Source: Treponema saccharophilum DSM 2985 (GTDB lineage: Bacteria; Spirochaetota; Spirochaetia; Treponematales; Treponemataceae). From it: DNA of 38,334 nt. Below the pieces are notes generated by a model that did not search any database, was not told where the DNA came from, and saw only the letters and a list, made by a program, of their open reading frames with translations. Of the stretch, positions 7,918 through 16,802 are shown piece after piece (the stretch's first letter is position 1; every line of letters starts with the position of its first letter). Location: NCBI RefSeq assembly GCF_000255555.1, contig NZ_AGRW01000028.1, positions 1-38,334 on the forward strand, in the 5' to 3' direction. A program made the position numbers and the translations under genes.

Positions 7918-8170
7918 CCATCTTGTTTGATTATTTGTGAAGAAAAAATTGCCGGCGATTTTCAGGTCAGGATAAAAATTCGACATTATCTGCATAAAAT
8001 AATCCTGCCAGCACTCCCTCCGCCGGCTGCCGTAATGAGGCAGAACCGCCGGCATACCGCGATTTTTGGCTCCGCTTTCGCCGCTTTTTCGCCGTCGTTG
8101 CGTTTCGTCGGAAAATGTGCGATTGTTTCTTTGTGATTTCGGCGCTTTTTCGCGCTTTTTTGGAGGAGCT

Positions 8171-8440
8171 ATGATTTCAATAATAATCGGTTTCGTTCTC
8201 GTGTTTTTCACCGTCTTCGCGTGCCTTCCGTCGGGGGCGTTCGGCTTGGGCTGGGGCAGCGACATCGTCCTTTTCCTCAAGGGCGCGTCGCCGGTTTTTT
8301 CCGCGGTTGTCGGAATCGTGTCGCTCATGGTCGGTTTCGCGGACGTGCGCGACAAGCGCGAGGCAAAGCGCGAGGAAGCCGAAAGCGAGGCTGTGTCGGC
8401 GGCTCCCTCAAAGGAACGGGGGGAGGGGCGCCCGCTTTGA
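8171..8440 (+). CDS. Small two-helix membrane protein
   Basis: An 89-residue protein starting MISIIIGFVLVFFTVFAC. Two hydrophobic helices (about 1-20 and 38-58) flank a short loop with GWGSDIVLFLKG, and a charged tail rich in Lys, Arg and Glu follows. From memory, similar small proteins with a W-x-D-x-x-x-FLKG loop occur in other treponemes; function is unknown. GGAGGAG at 8162-8168 fixes the start, although the frame stays open further upstream. The 7906-8170 gap contains no other convincing gene. Confidence 0.7.
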   Translation: MISIIIGFVLVFFTVFACLPSGAFGLGWGSDIVLFLKGASPVFSAVVGIVSLMVGFADVRDKREAKREEAESEAVSAAPSKERGEGRPL

Positions 8441-8543
8441 TTTTGCGGGGCTGTTCGATTTTTGGGGCGGGCGCGGCGAAGTTTTCCGGCTCGCCCTTCG
8501 CGTCGCGCCATGCCGGCCCCGTTTCGCCATCCGTTCGTAAATG

Positions 8544-8570
8544 AGACCCCGAAACGAGTCCGGGGTGACG
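8544..8570 (+). repeat. Dispersed hairpin repeat, GC-type copy 1
   Basis: Identical over 27 bases to 14025-14051. The stem ACCCCG / CGGGGT encloses AAACGAGTC. It belongs to the same family as the elements at 21170-21237 and 21704-21728. Confidence 0.85.
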
Positions 8571-8609
8571 AGTGGTGCATCCCGCCATTCGTGACGGATA
8601 AGAGCTTTC

Positions 8610-8638
8610 TTACAATTTGGTTGTTTTCATAGTAAAAT
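8610..8638 (+). promoter_or_regulatory. Promoter of the large surface lipoprotein gene
   Basis: TTACAA (8610-8615), a 17-bp spacer and TAAAAT (8633-8638), followed by a short leader and GGGGAG at 8647-8652 ahead of ATG 8662. Confidence 0.6.
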
Positions 8639-8661
8639 CTCTGTGAAGGGGAGTCGTGCGT

Positions 8662-11600
8662 ATGAAAACTGCTTTTCGTTTTTTTCTTTTCGTTTTTGTG
8701 CTTTCCGCCGTCTTTTCCTTTGGGTGCAGCCTTTTTGGCGATGATGATGATGGCGGAAATGAGAGCGCGGAATCCGTTGCAGAGCTTTTTTCGGGGACGG
8801 CTTCTTTTCGGGGGACGGTTGCCCTTGACGGCGTTTTTCCGCGCGCGAGGCGGACATCATCGGCGCGGACTGTCCTGCCGTCGCTGTCCGAGGAAATCAC
8901 TTATTCCGTTGTCGCGGAGGGCGGCGGCAGGACGTACACGGCGGATGTCGACGGCATCAGCTTCTCGTTCGGCGACCTTGCGGTTTCGGAGGACGGAACC
9001 GAGTACGCGATAACGGTTTCGGGCACGACAACCATAAACGAAGGCGGGGCGGAGAAAACGGTCAGGGTTCTATTCGGGAAGGTCGTCCTCCTTCTTCGCG
9101 GCGGGGACGCGGTTTCCGGCGTGATACCCGTCGAGCCTGAGATGCAGGACGGAAAGGGGCGGCTTAGAATCGGCATTTCGGTTCCTGATAATGTGCATTC
9201 ATGCGAGGTGAAATATCAGAAAATACTCGGGGGGGGGTATGCCTCAAAGGCATTTTCCGAAGTCGAGTCGGTGATTTCGTGGGACGAGGAAATCGATTCG
9301 GGGAACTACGAGGCAGTTTTCAGTTTCTACAACACGGAAAGCCCGGACGACGAGAACCGGATTCTCCTCTACGAATTCCGCGAGACGCTCCACATCTGCC
9401 GCGACCTTGTAAGCGACGAGTGGTTCGGCGCGTCATCCCATGTCACAGGCGTCGGAGAATGCGAAATAACGCCCGAAATGCTCAGCCGTTTCGCGCTGAC
9501 GAGGATTTATGTCTCTGACAGGGCTGTAGGGGACGAGACGGGAACGCGCGCGAATCCGTTCAGCTCGATAAAGAAGGCGACGCTCGCGCTGTTCGACAAA
9601 GACGCGGACTACACGATTGTCGTCGACGGGACGCTGACGGGCGCGCAGGAAATTCCCGATTCCGTGACGGGCGAGCGCGCGAAATCGATTACGATATGCG
9701 GCGCGCACAAAAACGACGGCGGAACCCCCTCTGACGCGATTGTCGGCGGAGGGGACGGGACGGCGCTTTCCATACATTCGGATGTGAAAGTCGTCTTGCG
9801 GAACGTTTCTGTCTCCGGCGGAAATTCTTCAGGGAACGGCGGCGGTGTGTTCATAGCGGAGAACGCTTCCGTGGAACTTTGCGAGGGCGTTCGGATAACG
9901 GAAAACAGCGCGGAAAAAGGCGGCGGGGTCTACAACGAAGGAACGCTCGTCGCGGACGGATGCGCGATTTTGGGGAACATCGCGGAAAACGGAAGCGGAA
10001 TTTTCAGTGCGGGAATTTTTCGCATGAAAGAATGCTCGATAAAGGACGCCGTTTTCCTTGCGGACGGAAAGACAATCGAAATCGCCTCCGCGCTCGGCGA
10101 CAAGACCGCGGCAAGAATCGAGCCTGAGACGTATTCGGCGGGAACGAAAGTCATCGAGCTTTCCGACGGCGCCGATTCCGTGACATCGCTTTCCGCGGAG
10201 AACTTCAAATTCATCGTCGTGCAGCCGGAAAACGCGCCGGAAGGATTCTTCGTCTCTGCGGAAGGGGAGCTTTCATCGCCCTTCTCGTTCGAGAACGGCT
10301 TTTTCAACGGAAATGTCGCGGAGGTTGACGGAATTCCGTACGCTGTCGTCGAATACGCGGACAGCCTCGATTTTGTCGTGGAGAACCCCGTTCCCGAATC
10401 GACGCTGGAAATCAACGGTGAGACTGCTCCTTCCGGAACGGAAACGATGTCGGACGGTCTGAACGAGTTCAGAATACGAATCTCACGGGAAAACTACGAC
10501 GATGTTGTTCTGACGAGCAAAATGTACGCGGTGAAAAGCCTGACCGAGCCTGAAATTACCTTCCCGAACAAGTCTTCGGTCGATGGGGAGACCATAAAAT
10601 TCAGCTACCTCAAATACGACAACCTTCTTATGGACGTAACAAATACCTACGATGGCGCAACGATTACGACCACGATTGACGGCGGCACGCCGAAAACGGG
10701 CGATTTGACAAACCAAGAACTTGATGTGGGCACTCACACGATAAAAGTGACGGTAGAAAAACAGTATTGCACGACTCAAGAGTTTGTGAAGAGCGTAAAC
10801 GTAAAGATTAACCGTGTAAAAGCAAAAGTCAAAAATCAAGTACATCACTGGCACACAGATGGTGGTAGAGATGTAGATTTGATTGTTACATTTTACATTG
10901 AATCCACAAAAAACGGTCAACAGGAAATATGGTCTTGTTATAATTATCATAAAGATAATACCCATGATTATTATGATGATGTTGCAAATGATAAAGTGGT
11001 TTATCTGTATGAAAAAACAGATAAGTTTTATTTTTATACTAATAGAGCAATGGACAGAGACGGATCGAAAGAAAGCAACTGGGATCACCTCGGAACCATA
11101 AACAAAGGGGATTCATCTGCTACAAGAAGTTTAAAAGATTTAAAAGCAAATCCACAAATTGATACTGGAGATCACCACGGTGATAAAAATTGTAAGAGCC
11201 GATACTGGATTAATGTAGAGCTTTCAGAAGAGGCGGCAGAACCACTGTTTACATTTAATCCTTCACGAAACGGTATGCGAGACGGTAATAATTTCGAATA
11301 TATTGAAGTAGAAAACGCTTCGTCAGAAGCATCTTATACTATTTCTGCACAGGACGGCGCTTCGATAAGCGGTACAATTGACGGTGATTCGTTTAACGGC
11401 ACAAAAACTGGAAAATTGTCACTCGGAGAGCACACGATTACTGTTACAAGCAAACAGTCTGGATTTACGGATACAACCATCACAAAGAAAATCAAAGTCG
11501 TAACGCCTCTAAAAAAGCCAACCCTCCGCATCTGGAACGGAACAAGCAATGTTGCAGCCGACTCCGCCGGGGCAGAAGATACGGCATATTCGGACTATAA

Positions 11601-12849
11601 CTGCTACAACGTAAACCTTACCGCAGGCGGAACACTCGGAACTGTCGAATATATTTTTGATGCCGAAAGCGGGGTGACCGTTGATGTTAGCGACAACGGT
11701 ACGGAGCGCGATGGAACGGACACGAAACTCGAACTTGGTCCGCACACGCTTACCGTAACATGCTCAAAGCCGGGCTATACTGCACGTGAGTTTGAGGAGA
11801 AAGTGTACATTCAAGGAATTTTGGGTGCCCCATCCATTGCCTTTTACAAAGAGGCCGCTCATACGACAGAGCTTTCAATGCACAGCCACCCAGAATCCAG
11901 CAGCTACCTTTTGTACGACTCATATGATGTGGAACTTGATAAAGACGGAAACTGTGCGCTCTATTACAAAGCGACACCGGCAAATGCGGGAAGCACGGTA
12001 ACCGTAACAGAAAACAGCGCGGAACTTTCCGGAAAACTTGCACTTGGACCTCATACAATCACCGTTACTGCGACAAGGCAGTATTGTGTTTCAAAGTCGG
12101 TTGAGAAAAAGATTTATGTTCAGGGGATTTTGAGCGAGCCGACATTCACGCCGGACGGTGAAAAAGTAAAGACGGAGGGTACTACCGAATACTGGCAGTA
12201 CAGCTACAAAAAATATGACGAGATGCCAATAACAGTAACGGCGGGGAACGCAGGAAACACGGTTACGCTTTATATGGACGGCCATGAAGTTGAAAAGGCA
12301 TCTCTCGGATATGGTACTGCCGGAAGCGTATCTGTCACTCAGACCCGCCAATACTGCAAGACGCTTGAATCCGAATCGAAGTGGATGGATGTAAGCATCA
12401 AGCCGATTACGCTCACGTACAACAATAAGACTGGTAAGGGAAAGCTGGAACTTAAATTGAGCAACTTTGGCAATGACCCCGCCATTATGCCTCTGGGCGC
12501 TAACATAACTATACGTGCCGCTGGTAAGGAGGCTATGACGGCATATAATAAAACTGATGAATCGGTGAATCAGAATACATGGCTTACCCTTAACGATTCT
12601 TCGGCTCGAAGCGTTGAAATAACGCTGAATAATCCTTCTGACGAAATAATAGTGTATACGGATATTTGGAGAACTGATAAGAGCAATTGTACGATGAGGG
12701 ATCATGAATCAACGCGCAGCCTTTCTCAGATAAAAGAAGGGAAAGGCGAAAACGAAAATGCCGGGGAATGGACGTTCATAGTCGATATGTATGAGGGGTA
12801 TTATAGCAGAAAAGCCCAGCCCCGCATCACGTTTTCTGTGTCCGATTAA
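8662..12849 (+). CDS. Large mosaic surface lipoprotein (beta-helix plus Ig-like repeats)
   Basis: A 1395-residue lipoprotein: signal peptide with lipobox SFGC (Cys about 21), then an Asp-rich linker. Residues about 280-470 begin IYVSDRAVGDETG..NPFSSIKKA and run into GNGGGVFI and KGGGVYNEG strands, typical of DUF1565/polymorphic-membrane-type right-handed beta-helices. From about 625, five repeats end in a motif like LxLGxHTITVT (nt about 10723, 11424, 11731, 12039; degenerate at 12301). Two related domains lie at about 717-860 and 1243-1395, sharing SATRSLKDLK / ESTRSLSQIK. Base composition shifts from GC-rich to AT-rich near nt 10600. A G9 tract at 9229-9237 sits in the coding sequence. Adhesion or surface display is inferred. 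Confidence 0.85.
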   Translation: MKTAFRFFLFVFVLSAVFSFGCSLFGDDDDGGNESAESVAELFSGTASFRGTVALDGVFPRARRTSSARTVLPSLSEEITYSVVAEGGGRTYTADVDGISFSFGDLAVSEDGTEYAITVSGTTTINEGGAEKTVRVLFGKVVLLLRGGDAVSGVIPVEPEMQDGKGRLRIGISVPDNVHSCEVKYQKILGGGYASKAFSEVESVISWDEEIDSGNYEAVFSFYNTESPDDENRILLYEFRETLHICRDLVSDEWFGASSHVTGVGECEITPEMLSRFALTRIYVSDRAVGDETGTRANPFSSIKKATLALFDKDADYTIVVDGTLTGAQEIPDSVTGERAKSITICGAHKNDGGTPSDAIVGGGDGTALSIHSDVKVVLRNVSVSGGNSSGNGGGVFIAENASVELCEGVRITENSAEKGGGVYNEGTLVADGCAILGNIAENGSGIFSAGIFRMKECSIKDAVFLADGKTIEIASALGDKTAARIEPETYSAGTKVIELSDGADSVTSLSAENFKFIVVQPENAPEGFFVSAEGELSSPFSFENGFFNGNVAEVDGIPYAVVEYADSLDFVVENPVPESTLEINGETAPSGTETMSDGLNEFRIRISRENYDDVVLTSKMYAVKSLTEPEITFPNKSSVDGETIKFSYLKYDNLLMDVTNTYDGATITTTIDGGTPKTGDLTNQELDVGTHTIKVTVEKQYCTTQEFVKSVNVKINRVKAKVKNQVHHWHTDGGRDVDLIVTFYIESTKNGQQEIWSCYNYHKDNTHDYYDDVANDKVVYLYEKTDKFYFYTNRAMDRDGSKESNWDHLGTINKGDSSATRSLKDLKANPQIDTGDHHGDKNCKSRYWINVELSEEAAEPLFTFNPSRNGMRDGNNFEYIEVENASSEASYTISAQDGASISGTIDGDSFNGTKTGKLSLGEHTITVTSKQSGFTDTTITKKIKVVTPLKKPTLRIWNGTSNVAADSAGAEDTAYSDYNCYNVNLTAGGTLGTVEYIFDAESGVTVDVSDNGTERDGTDTKLELGPHTLTVTCSKPGYTAREFEEKVYIQGILGAPSIAFYKEAAHTTELSMHSHPESSSYLLYDSYDVELDKDGNCALYYKATPANAGSTVTVTENSAELSGKLALGPHTITVTATRQYCVSKSVEKKIYVQGILSEPTFTPDGEKVKTEGTTEYWQYSYKKYDEMPITVTAGNAGNTVTLYMDGHEVEKASLGYGTAGSVSVTQTRQYCKTLESESKWMDVSIKPITLTYNNKTGKGKLELKLSNFGNDPAIMPLGANITIRAAGKEAMTAYNKTDESVNQNTWLTLNDSSARSVEITLNNPSDEIIVYTDIWRTDKSNCTMRDHESTRSLSQIKEGKGENENAGEWTFIVDMYEGYYSRKAQPRITFSVSD
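9229..9237 (+). repeat. In-frame G9 homopolymer (candidate phase-variation tract)
   Basis: Nine consecutive G encode Gly-Gly-Gly after Ile-Leu (residues about 190-192). A change of one G would truncate the surface lipoprotein. Confidence 0.7.
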
Positions 12850-12871
12850 GGAAAAGCCAAAGAAGCGACAT

Positions 12872-12879
12872 GGGGGGGG
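12872..12879 (+). repeat. G8 homopolymer upstream of the broken lipoprotein gene
   Basis: Eight G about 67 bp before ATG 12946, and a few tens of bases upstream of AT-rich -10 candidates (TAATAT at 12911). A short hairpin TCCCC/GGGGA follows. Confidence 0.6.
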
Positions 12880-12945
12880 TATTTGTTAGACATCCCCCTG
12901 TTCTGGGGAGTAATATAAAAGCAATTTTATAAACAAGGAGAAAAA

Positions 12946-13996
12946 ATGAAAAAAAGTTTTGTGGTAAAAGGCGTGCTCGCAGGCATTCTGGCACTGGGCG
13001 TTTTTGCTTCGTGCAAGGCGGAGACGGAAGACGGGGAGGAGAAGTAAGTCTGTTGTGGAAACGAACGAACTTGCCGGAAAGAAGTTTGCTGCGGATTTTG
13101 ATAACGAGATGAGTTCGATTGATTTTTCAGATGACACTTTCATAATAACATGGAATGAAGAGCCTTATTACCCCCTACCAAACTGTGGTGACTACCGCAT
13201 TAAAGAAGAGGAAACTTATTCATATACTGTGAATTCAGAAATAGGATACTTTCTTTCAAAAAAGCTAGACTTCAAGAAATCCTATGTACGCGACGGCATA
13301 ACTCTCTATACGGAACCAAACACAATTCCAGAAACTCTTGAAGCCTATAAATCGGAACGAACAAAACTTTTCAAGGCTCTTAACCCCTCTATTACGGAAG
13401 CTCAAGTGGCAGAACTTTTAAATGCGGACTCAGACTGTGAATCTGTTGAAAGCTTTAACAACTGGAGGAAATGGCAGGTTTTGTATAAAGAAGCAAAGAA
13501 AAAAATCTATTATACATACGCATATAAATTAGAAAGTAACAAACTCGTGTTATGCGATGAAGATTGGGCCTTCATTCCCCAAGGATTAAAATTTGGGGAT
13601 ATTTTCAATGGCAGTTATGATTTGTGGTATCCTTCAAGCTATACTAGCGAGTTTTATAATCCAGATTTTGAAATTGAGGTTTTTGTAGGCACTATGATAA
13701 AGAATTCGCCCAATATCACAATTCGTGAGAACAATGATGAAACCGAGTATACAATTCTTTCTGCCACAAACGACAGCATGGCAATTGCAAAAGTTACAGG
13801 GCGGAAAGACGGTTATATTGAATTTAATGAATCTAAAGCGTTCACTTGCCCGATTACCTACACAAATGGCGAAAACAAAGTCACGGCGACCATTACAATT
13901 GAGGGCAAGGAATACTCGTTTGACATCGAATACGTAACAAAGGAAGAGATAAACAAAGTGCTTGAAGAAGATTCCGTGGAATACACGTTGCAATAA
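12946..13996 (+). pseudogene. Frameshifted lipoprotein gene
   Basis: ATG 12946, with AAGGAG upstream, opens a lipoprotein signal peptide (MKKSFVVKGVLAGILALGV, lipobox FASC) but stops after 33 codons at 13045-13047. The next frame is open without interruption to the stop at 13994-13996 and reads as the expected mature protein (VETNELAGKKFAADFD...). Removing one base around GAAGTAAG (13042-13048) would join them into a product of about 350 residues. The body has no family I recognise and is AT-rich like the second half of the preceding gene. A GTG at 13055 behind GGAGGAG (13035-13041) might restart translation. Either a true mutation, an off state of a variable gene, or a sequencing error. Confidence 0.65.
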
Positions 13997-14024
13997 GTTT
14001 TCGATTCACCATCGATTTGCAAAT

Positions 14025-14051
14025 AGACCCCGAAACGAGTCCGGGGTGACG
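14025..14051 (+). repeat. Dispersed hairpin repeat, GC-type copy 2
   Basis: Identical to 8544-8570 over 27 bases. It lies about 30 bp after the broken lipoprotein, so the two copies bracket the lipoprotein pair. Confidence 0.85.
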
Positions 14052-14141
14052 TGGCTGGTCTTCGCTGTTTGTGTGCAGCGGGGAGAATGCAGATTTGCGT
14101 TTATGAAATGAATTTCTTCAGCCATCCACGCACCCAATTAC

Positions 14142-14233
14142 GGGCTATCCACTGCCTGTGGAACGGGCTATCCACTGTCTGTGGAAAGGGCTACCCACTG
14201 CCTGTGGAAAGGGCTACCCACTGCCTGTGGATA
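14142..14233. repeat. Four 23-bp tandem repeats with DnaA-box-like sequence
   Basis: Units start at 14142, 14165, 14188 and 14211, each close to GGGCTAYCCACTGCCTGTGG plus three bases. Every unit holds CCAC-tgcct-GTGG, a small dyad. The last unit runs into TGTGGATAA (14226-14234), the exact complement of the E. coli consensus DnaA box TTATCCACA; other units carry degenerate versions. The rest of 13997-14404 holds the hairpin repeat and the rplM promoter; I see no gene in it. Confidence 0.85.
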
Positions 14234-14297
14234 AGCGAGGAGCGCGTGCCGTGCCTGAATCGCGCTCTGCCTGATGGAAATCCTTCGCGAAAATTCA

Positions 14298-14326
14298 TTG
14301 ACCATAAAAGTCAAATGTTCTATATT
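14298..14326 (+). promoter_or_regulatory. Promoter of rplM-rpsI
   Basis: TTGACC (14298-14303), exactly 17 bp, then TATATT (14321-14326). The predicted leader of about 70 nt could carry ribosomal-protein autoregulation, but I do not recognise a known motif. Confidence 0.75.
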
Positions 14327-14404
14327 GTTAGTCCCCGTATATTTCATTCCGAGCGGAAGATGCAGCCGGTCGGGTGAAGACTCTTTTATTCAAAGGTATA
14401 TACA

Positions 14405-14833
14405 ATGAAAACTATTTTTTTGAAAGACTGTGAGCAGAAACGTGAATGGTTCGTCATCGACGCAGCGGGAAAACCGCTCGGACGCGTCGCTGCAAAGGCT
14501 GCTGCGATTCTCCGCGGAAAGGAGAAGGCTTCCTACACGCCGAACCAGGAGATGGGCGACTACGTTATCATCATCAACGCAGACAAAGTCGCTGTTTCAG
14601 GCAACAAGGCTTCCGACAAGCTTTATCGCCACTACACGGGATTCGTCCGCGGACTCCGCTCTTACACGTTCGAGAAACTCATCGAGAAGAACCCGACTGA
14701 GCCTCTCGTGCGCACAATCAACGGAATGTTGCCGAACAACCGCCTCGGACGCAAAGTCGCCGCGAACCTCAAGGTGTATGCCGGCAGCGAGCATCCCCAT
14801 GCGACGCAGAATCCCAAAGTTGTCGAGCTTTAA
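14405..14833 (+). CDS. rplM: 50S ribosomal protein L13
   Basis: L13 is an early-assembling large-subunit protein that binds 23S rRNA. The 142-residue length and landmarks are standard: WFVIDAAGKPLGRVA near the N-terminus, YTPNQEMGDYVIIINADKV in the middle, the MLPNNRLGRK loop, and the C-terminal HPHATQNPKVVEL. AAAGG lies nine bases before the start. rpsI follows after 23 bp, the near-universal rplM-rpsI order. Codon choice (many GCT, AAG, CGC) fits high expression. Confidence 0.98.
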   Translation: MKTIFLKDCEQKREWFVIDAAGKPLGRVAAKAAAILRGKEKASYTPNQEMGDYVIIINADKVAVSGNKASDKLYRHYTGFVRGLRSYTFEKLIEKNPTEPLVRTINGMLPNNRLGRKVAANLKVYAGSEHPHATQNPKVVEL

Positions 14834-14856
14834 TTTAGCGAATACGGAGAATTGTT

Positions 14857-15252
14857 ATGGCAGTTAAGAATATTGCAATCGGAACTGGAAGAAGAAAGAC
14901 GTCCGTGGCCCGCGTTTTCGTCCGCGAGGGTTCGGGCAAGATTGTTGTCAACGGAAAAGATGTCGCTGAGTACTTCCCGACAGAGTCTTCTGTGAAAGTC
15001 GTTCATCAGCCGCTTCTCGTGACGAATTACGAGAACAAGTATGACATCCTCATCAACGTTCAGGGTGGCGGAGTGAAGGGACAGGCTGGTGCCTGCCTCC
15101 ACGGAATTGCCCGCGCGCTTCTTCAGATTGATCCTGAGGTTCGCGCCTCTCTCAAGGCGAACGGTTTCCTTACTCGCGATTCTCGCATGGTCGAGCGCAA
15201 GAAGTACGGTCAGCGTGGTGCTCGCCGCAGATTCCAGTTCAGCAAGCGCTAA
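14857..15252 (+). CDS. rpsI: 30S ribosomal protein S9
   Basis: S9 sits in the small-subunit head, and its C-terminal tail contacts P-site tRNA. At 131 residues it has the typical [21 protein letters not shown] start, the [20 protein letters not shown] core, and the conserved C-terminal [15 protein letters not shown] ending in Lys-Arg. GGAG at 14847-14850 precedes the start. It is translated from the rplM transcript. No clear intrinsic terminator follows before recX. Confidence 0.98.
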   Translation: MAVKNIAIGTGRRKTSVARVFVREGSGKIVVNGKDVAEYFPTESSVKVVHQPLLVTNYENKYDILINVQGGGVKGQAGACLHGIARALLQIDPEVRASLKANGFLTRDSRMVERKKYGQRGARRRFQFSKR

Positions 15253-15328
15253 TCTTCGGTTTTGGTGGTTTGTGTTTTTCCTGCCCTCATTCTTCTTGTT
15301 TTGGCGGCGGGAATTTCGCTTACGGTCA

Positions 15329-15334
15329 TAGAAT
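15329..15334 (+). promoter_or_regulatory. -10 box directly upstream of recX
   Basis: TAGAAT ending seven bases before ATG 15342, with no Shine-Dalgarno between. The same string TAGAATCGC appears before the small basic protein and pyrG. Confidence 0.45.
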
Positions 15335-15341
15335 CGCTTCG

Positions 15342-15992
15342 ATGCTTGCGATAACTGAAATAAGACAGACCTCATCCGAGGAAATCGTGAAAATGACTTC
15401 TTCGGATGGGGCTGTTTTTTTTGTGCGGAAGTGCTATCTGAATGTCGTCTCCGTCGATTCTCTCGTGAATCGTGTCGATTCCGCCGGTTTTGGCGGGGCA
15501 GTCCTTTCCGAGGAGGAATCGGAGGATGTCGTCTCTGCGGCGTTCGCTTTTGGCGCGGAGACGAAGGCGGCCGAATATCTGGCGCGGTGCGAGCAGTGCC
15601 GGTTCAAGCTGGCGCAGAAGCTTTTGCAGAAAAAGTTCCCGCAGGATGCTGTCGACGCTGCCCTCGACCGGCTTGAATCGAAAGGGCTGCTCGACGATTC
15701 GCGGTTCGCTTCCGCGTGGATTCGGAGCCACTGCGCCACGAAATATCAGGGGCGCTCGCGCCTTCTTTCCGAGCTTTTGTCGCGCGGGATAAGCCGGGAA
15801 GTCGCGGTTTCGGCGCTCGATTCGTTCTTCTCCGGCGATGAGGATGGCGGCGGCGTTTCCGAGGAGGAGATGTGCGCGAAGGCGCTCGGCAAGGGAATCC
15901 GGCTCGGAAAAAGCGGCGACAAGCTCCTGAAATATCTCCTCGACTGCGGTTTTCCATACGGGATGGCACGCCGGGCGATGCGCGGGGAATAG
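15342..15992 (+). CDS. recX: Regulatory protein RecX
   Basis: RecX modulates RecA filaments and so recombination and SOS output. The 216-residue product (MLAITEIRQTSSEE start) has three-helix repeats typical of the family: RCEQCRFKLAQKLLQKKF with LDRLESKGLLDDSRFASAWIRSH, then RSRLLSELLSRGISREV, and a C-terminal LLKYLLDCGFPYGMARRAM. The conserved LLDDSRFA is clear. The reading frame is open upstream to 15270, but the preferred ATG lies just after a TAGAAT box. recA is not in the window. Confidence 0.85.
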   Translation: MLAITEIRQTSSEEIVKMTSSDGAVFFVRKCYLNVVSVDSLVNRVDSAGFGGAVLSEEESEDVVSAAFAFGAETKAAEYLARCEQCRFKLAQKLLQKKFPQDAVDAALDRLESKGLLDDSRFASAWIRSHCATKYQGRSRLLSELLSRGISREVAVSALDSFFSGDEDGGGVSEEEMCAKALGKGIRLGKSGDKLLKYLLDCGFPYGMARRAMRGE

Positions 15993-16153
15993 GACCGGCA
16001 TCTTTCTTGCGTCGACGATGCCGCTCCGGAAATTCGGGTTCGGGACGAATCTATAAAAAAAAGTATTGCGAGGTGACGGCACTTTTTTACATGCCTGTTA
16101 TTCGCGTTGGGAATGCGTTTGTGCATTTCATCGGAAGAAGATGGGATTGATGT

Positions 16154-16747
16154 ATGGGACAGGAAGGCAAGGTTGTTTTCTCCGCTATGGAGGTCGCGAA
16201 AATCTGCGGTGTCGTGAACCAGACGGCAATAAACTGGATAAAGAACGGGTATCTTGAGGCGTTCACGACGCCGGGAAAGCAGTATCGTATCGAGCCTGAT
16301 GACCTGGTTTCGTTCATGGTTCAGCGGAATATGACGGTTCCGAAGGAGGTTCTCGCGCTGTGCAAGGAAAAGCACTACGAGACGAAGAGCCTCCTGATTG
16401 TCGACGACGACAGGGGGCTGAACACCGTCGTGAAGATGTACATGCAGCAGAAGATAGAGGGGCTTTCCGTTTTTCAGGCGTTCGACGGGTTCGAGGCGGG
16501 CGCGCTTATGGTGGAAAAGCAGCCGTCGTGCCTGATTCTCGACCTTGACCTTCCGGGCGTCGACGGGTTCGGGCTTTGCAGGAAAATCAGCGAGAACGCG
16601 ATTTACGGAAAACCGTCCGTCATCGTCGTCACCGCCCTTGACGACGCTTCAGCGGAGGATCGCGTCAAGGAATTCGGCGTGAAGAAATTCTTCAGGAAGC
16701 CTCTGAACCTTCCCGTGCTCTTCAACGCCGTCTCGGAAATCCTGTAG
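16154..16747 (+). CDS. Orphan response regulator with N-terminal excisionase-type HTH
   Basis: A 197-residue protein with reversed domain order. Residues about 8-60 form a MerR/excisionase-like helix-turn-helix (FSAMEVAKICGVVNQTAINWIKNG, then RIEPDDLVSFM). Residues about 78-197 are a receiver with the acidic cluster D84-D86, phosphoacceptor D130 in LILDLDLPGVDG, Thr in VVTALDD and Lys in FFRKPLN. Most response regulators place the receiver first, so here phosphorylation would act on a preceding DNA-binding domain. No histidine kinase is adjacent. GGGA at 16142-16145 serves as a modest ribosome site; TATAAA near 16053 could be the -10 of a long leader. Target genes are unknown. Confidence 0.85.
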   Translation: MGQEGKVVFSAMEVAKICGVVNQTAINWIKNGYLEAFTTPGKQYRIEPDDLVSFMVQRNMTVPKEVLALCKEKHYETKSLLIVDDDRGLNTVVKMYMQQKIEGLSVFQAFDGFEAGALMVEKQPSCLILDLDLPGVDGFGLCRKISENAIYGKPSVIVVTALDDASAEDRVKEFGVKKFFRKPLNLPVLFNAVSEIL

Positions 16748-16790
16748 CGTCTGGCGGGGCGGATTTTTTGCAAGGGATTGTTTTTTGGGA

Positions 16791-16796
16791 TATTAT
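16791..16796 (+). promoter_or_regulatory. -10 box directly upstream of the SPOR-protein start
   Basis: TATTAT ending six bases before ATG 16803. The frame is open through this box, but translation from further upstream would have to read through the promoter. Confidence 0.4.
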
Positions 16797-16802
16797 AAAA
16801 TC

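Noticed and set aside
14142-14233. Short CRISPR-like array
   Set aside because: The 23-bp units are contiguous and have no spacers.
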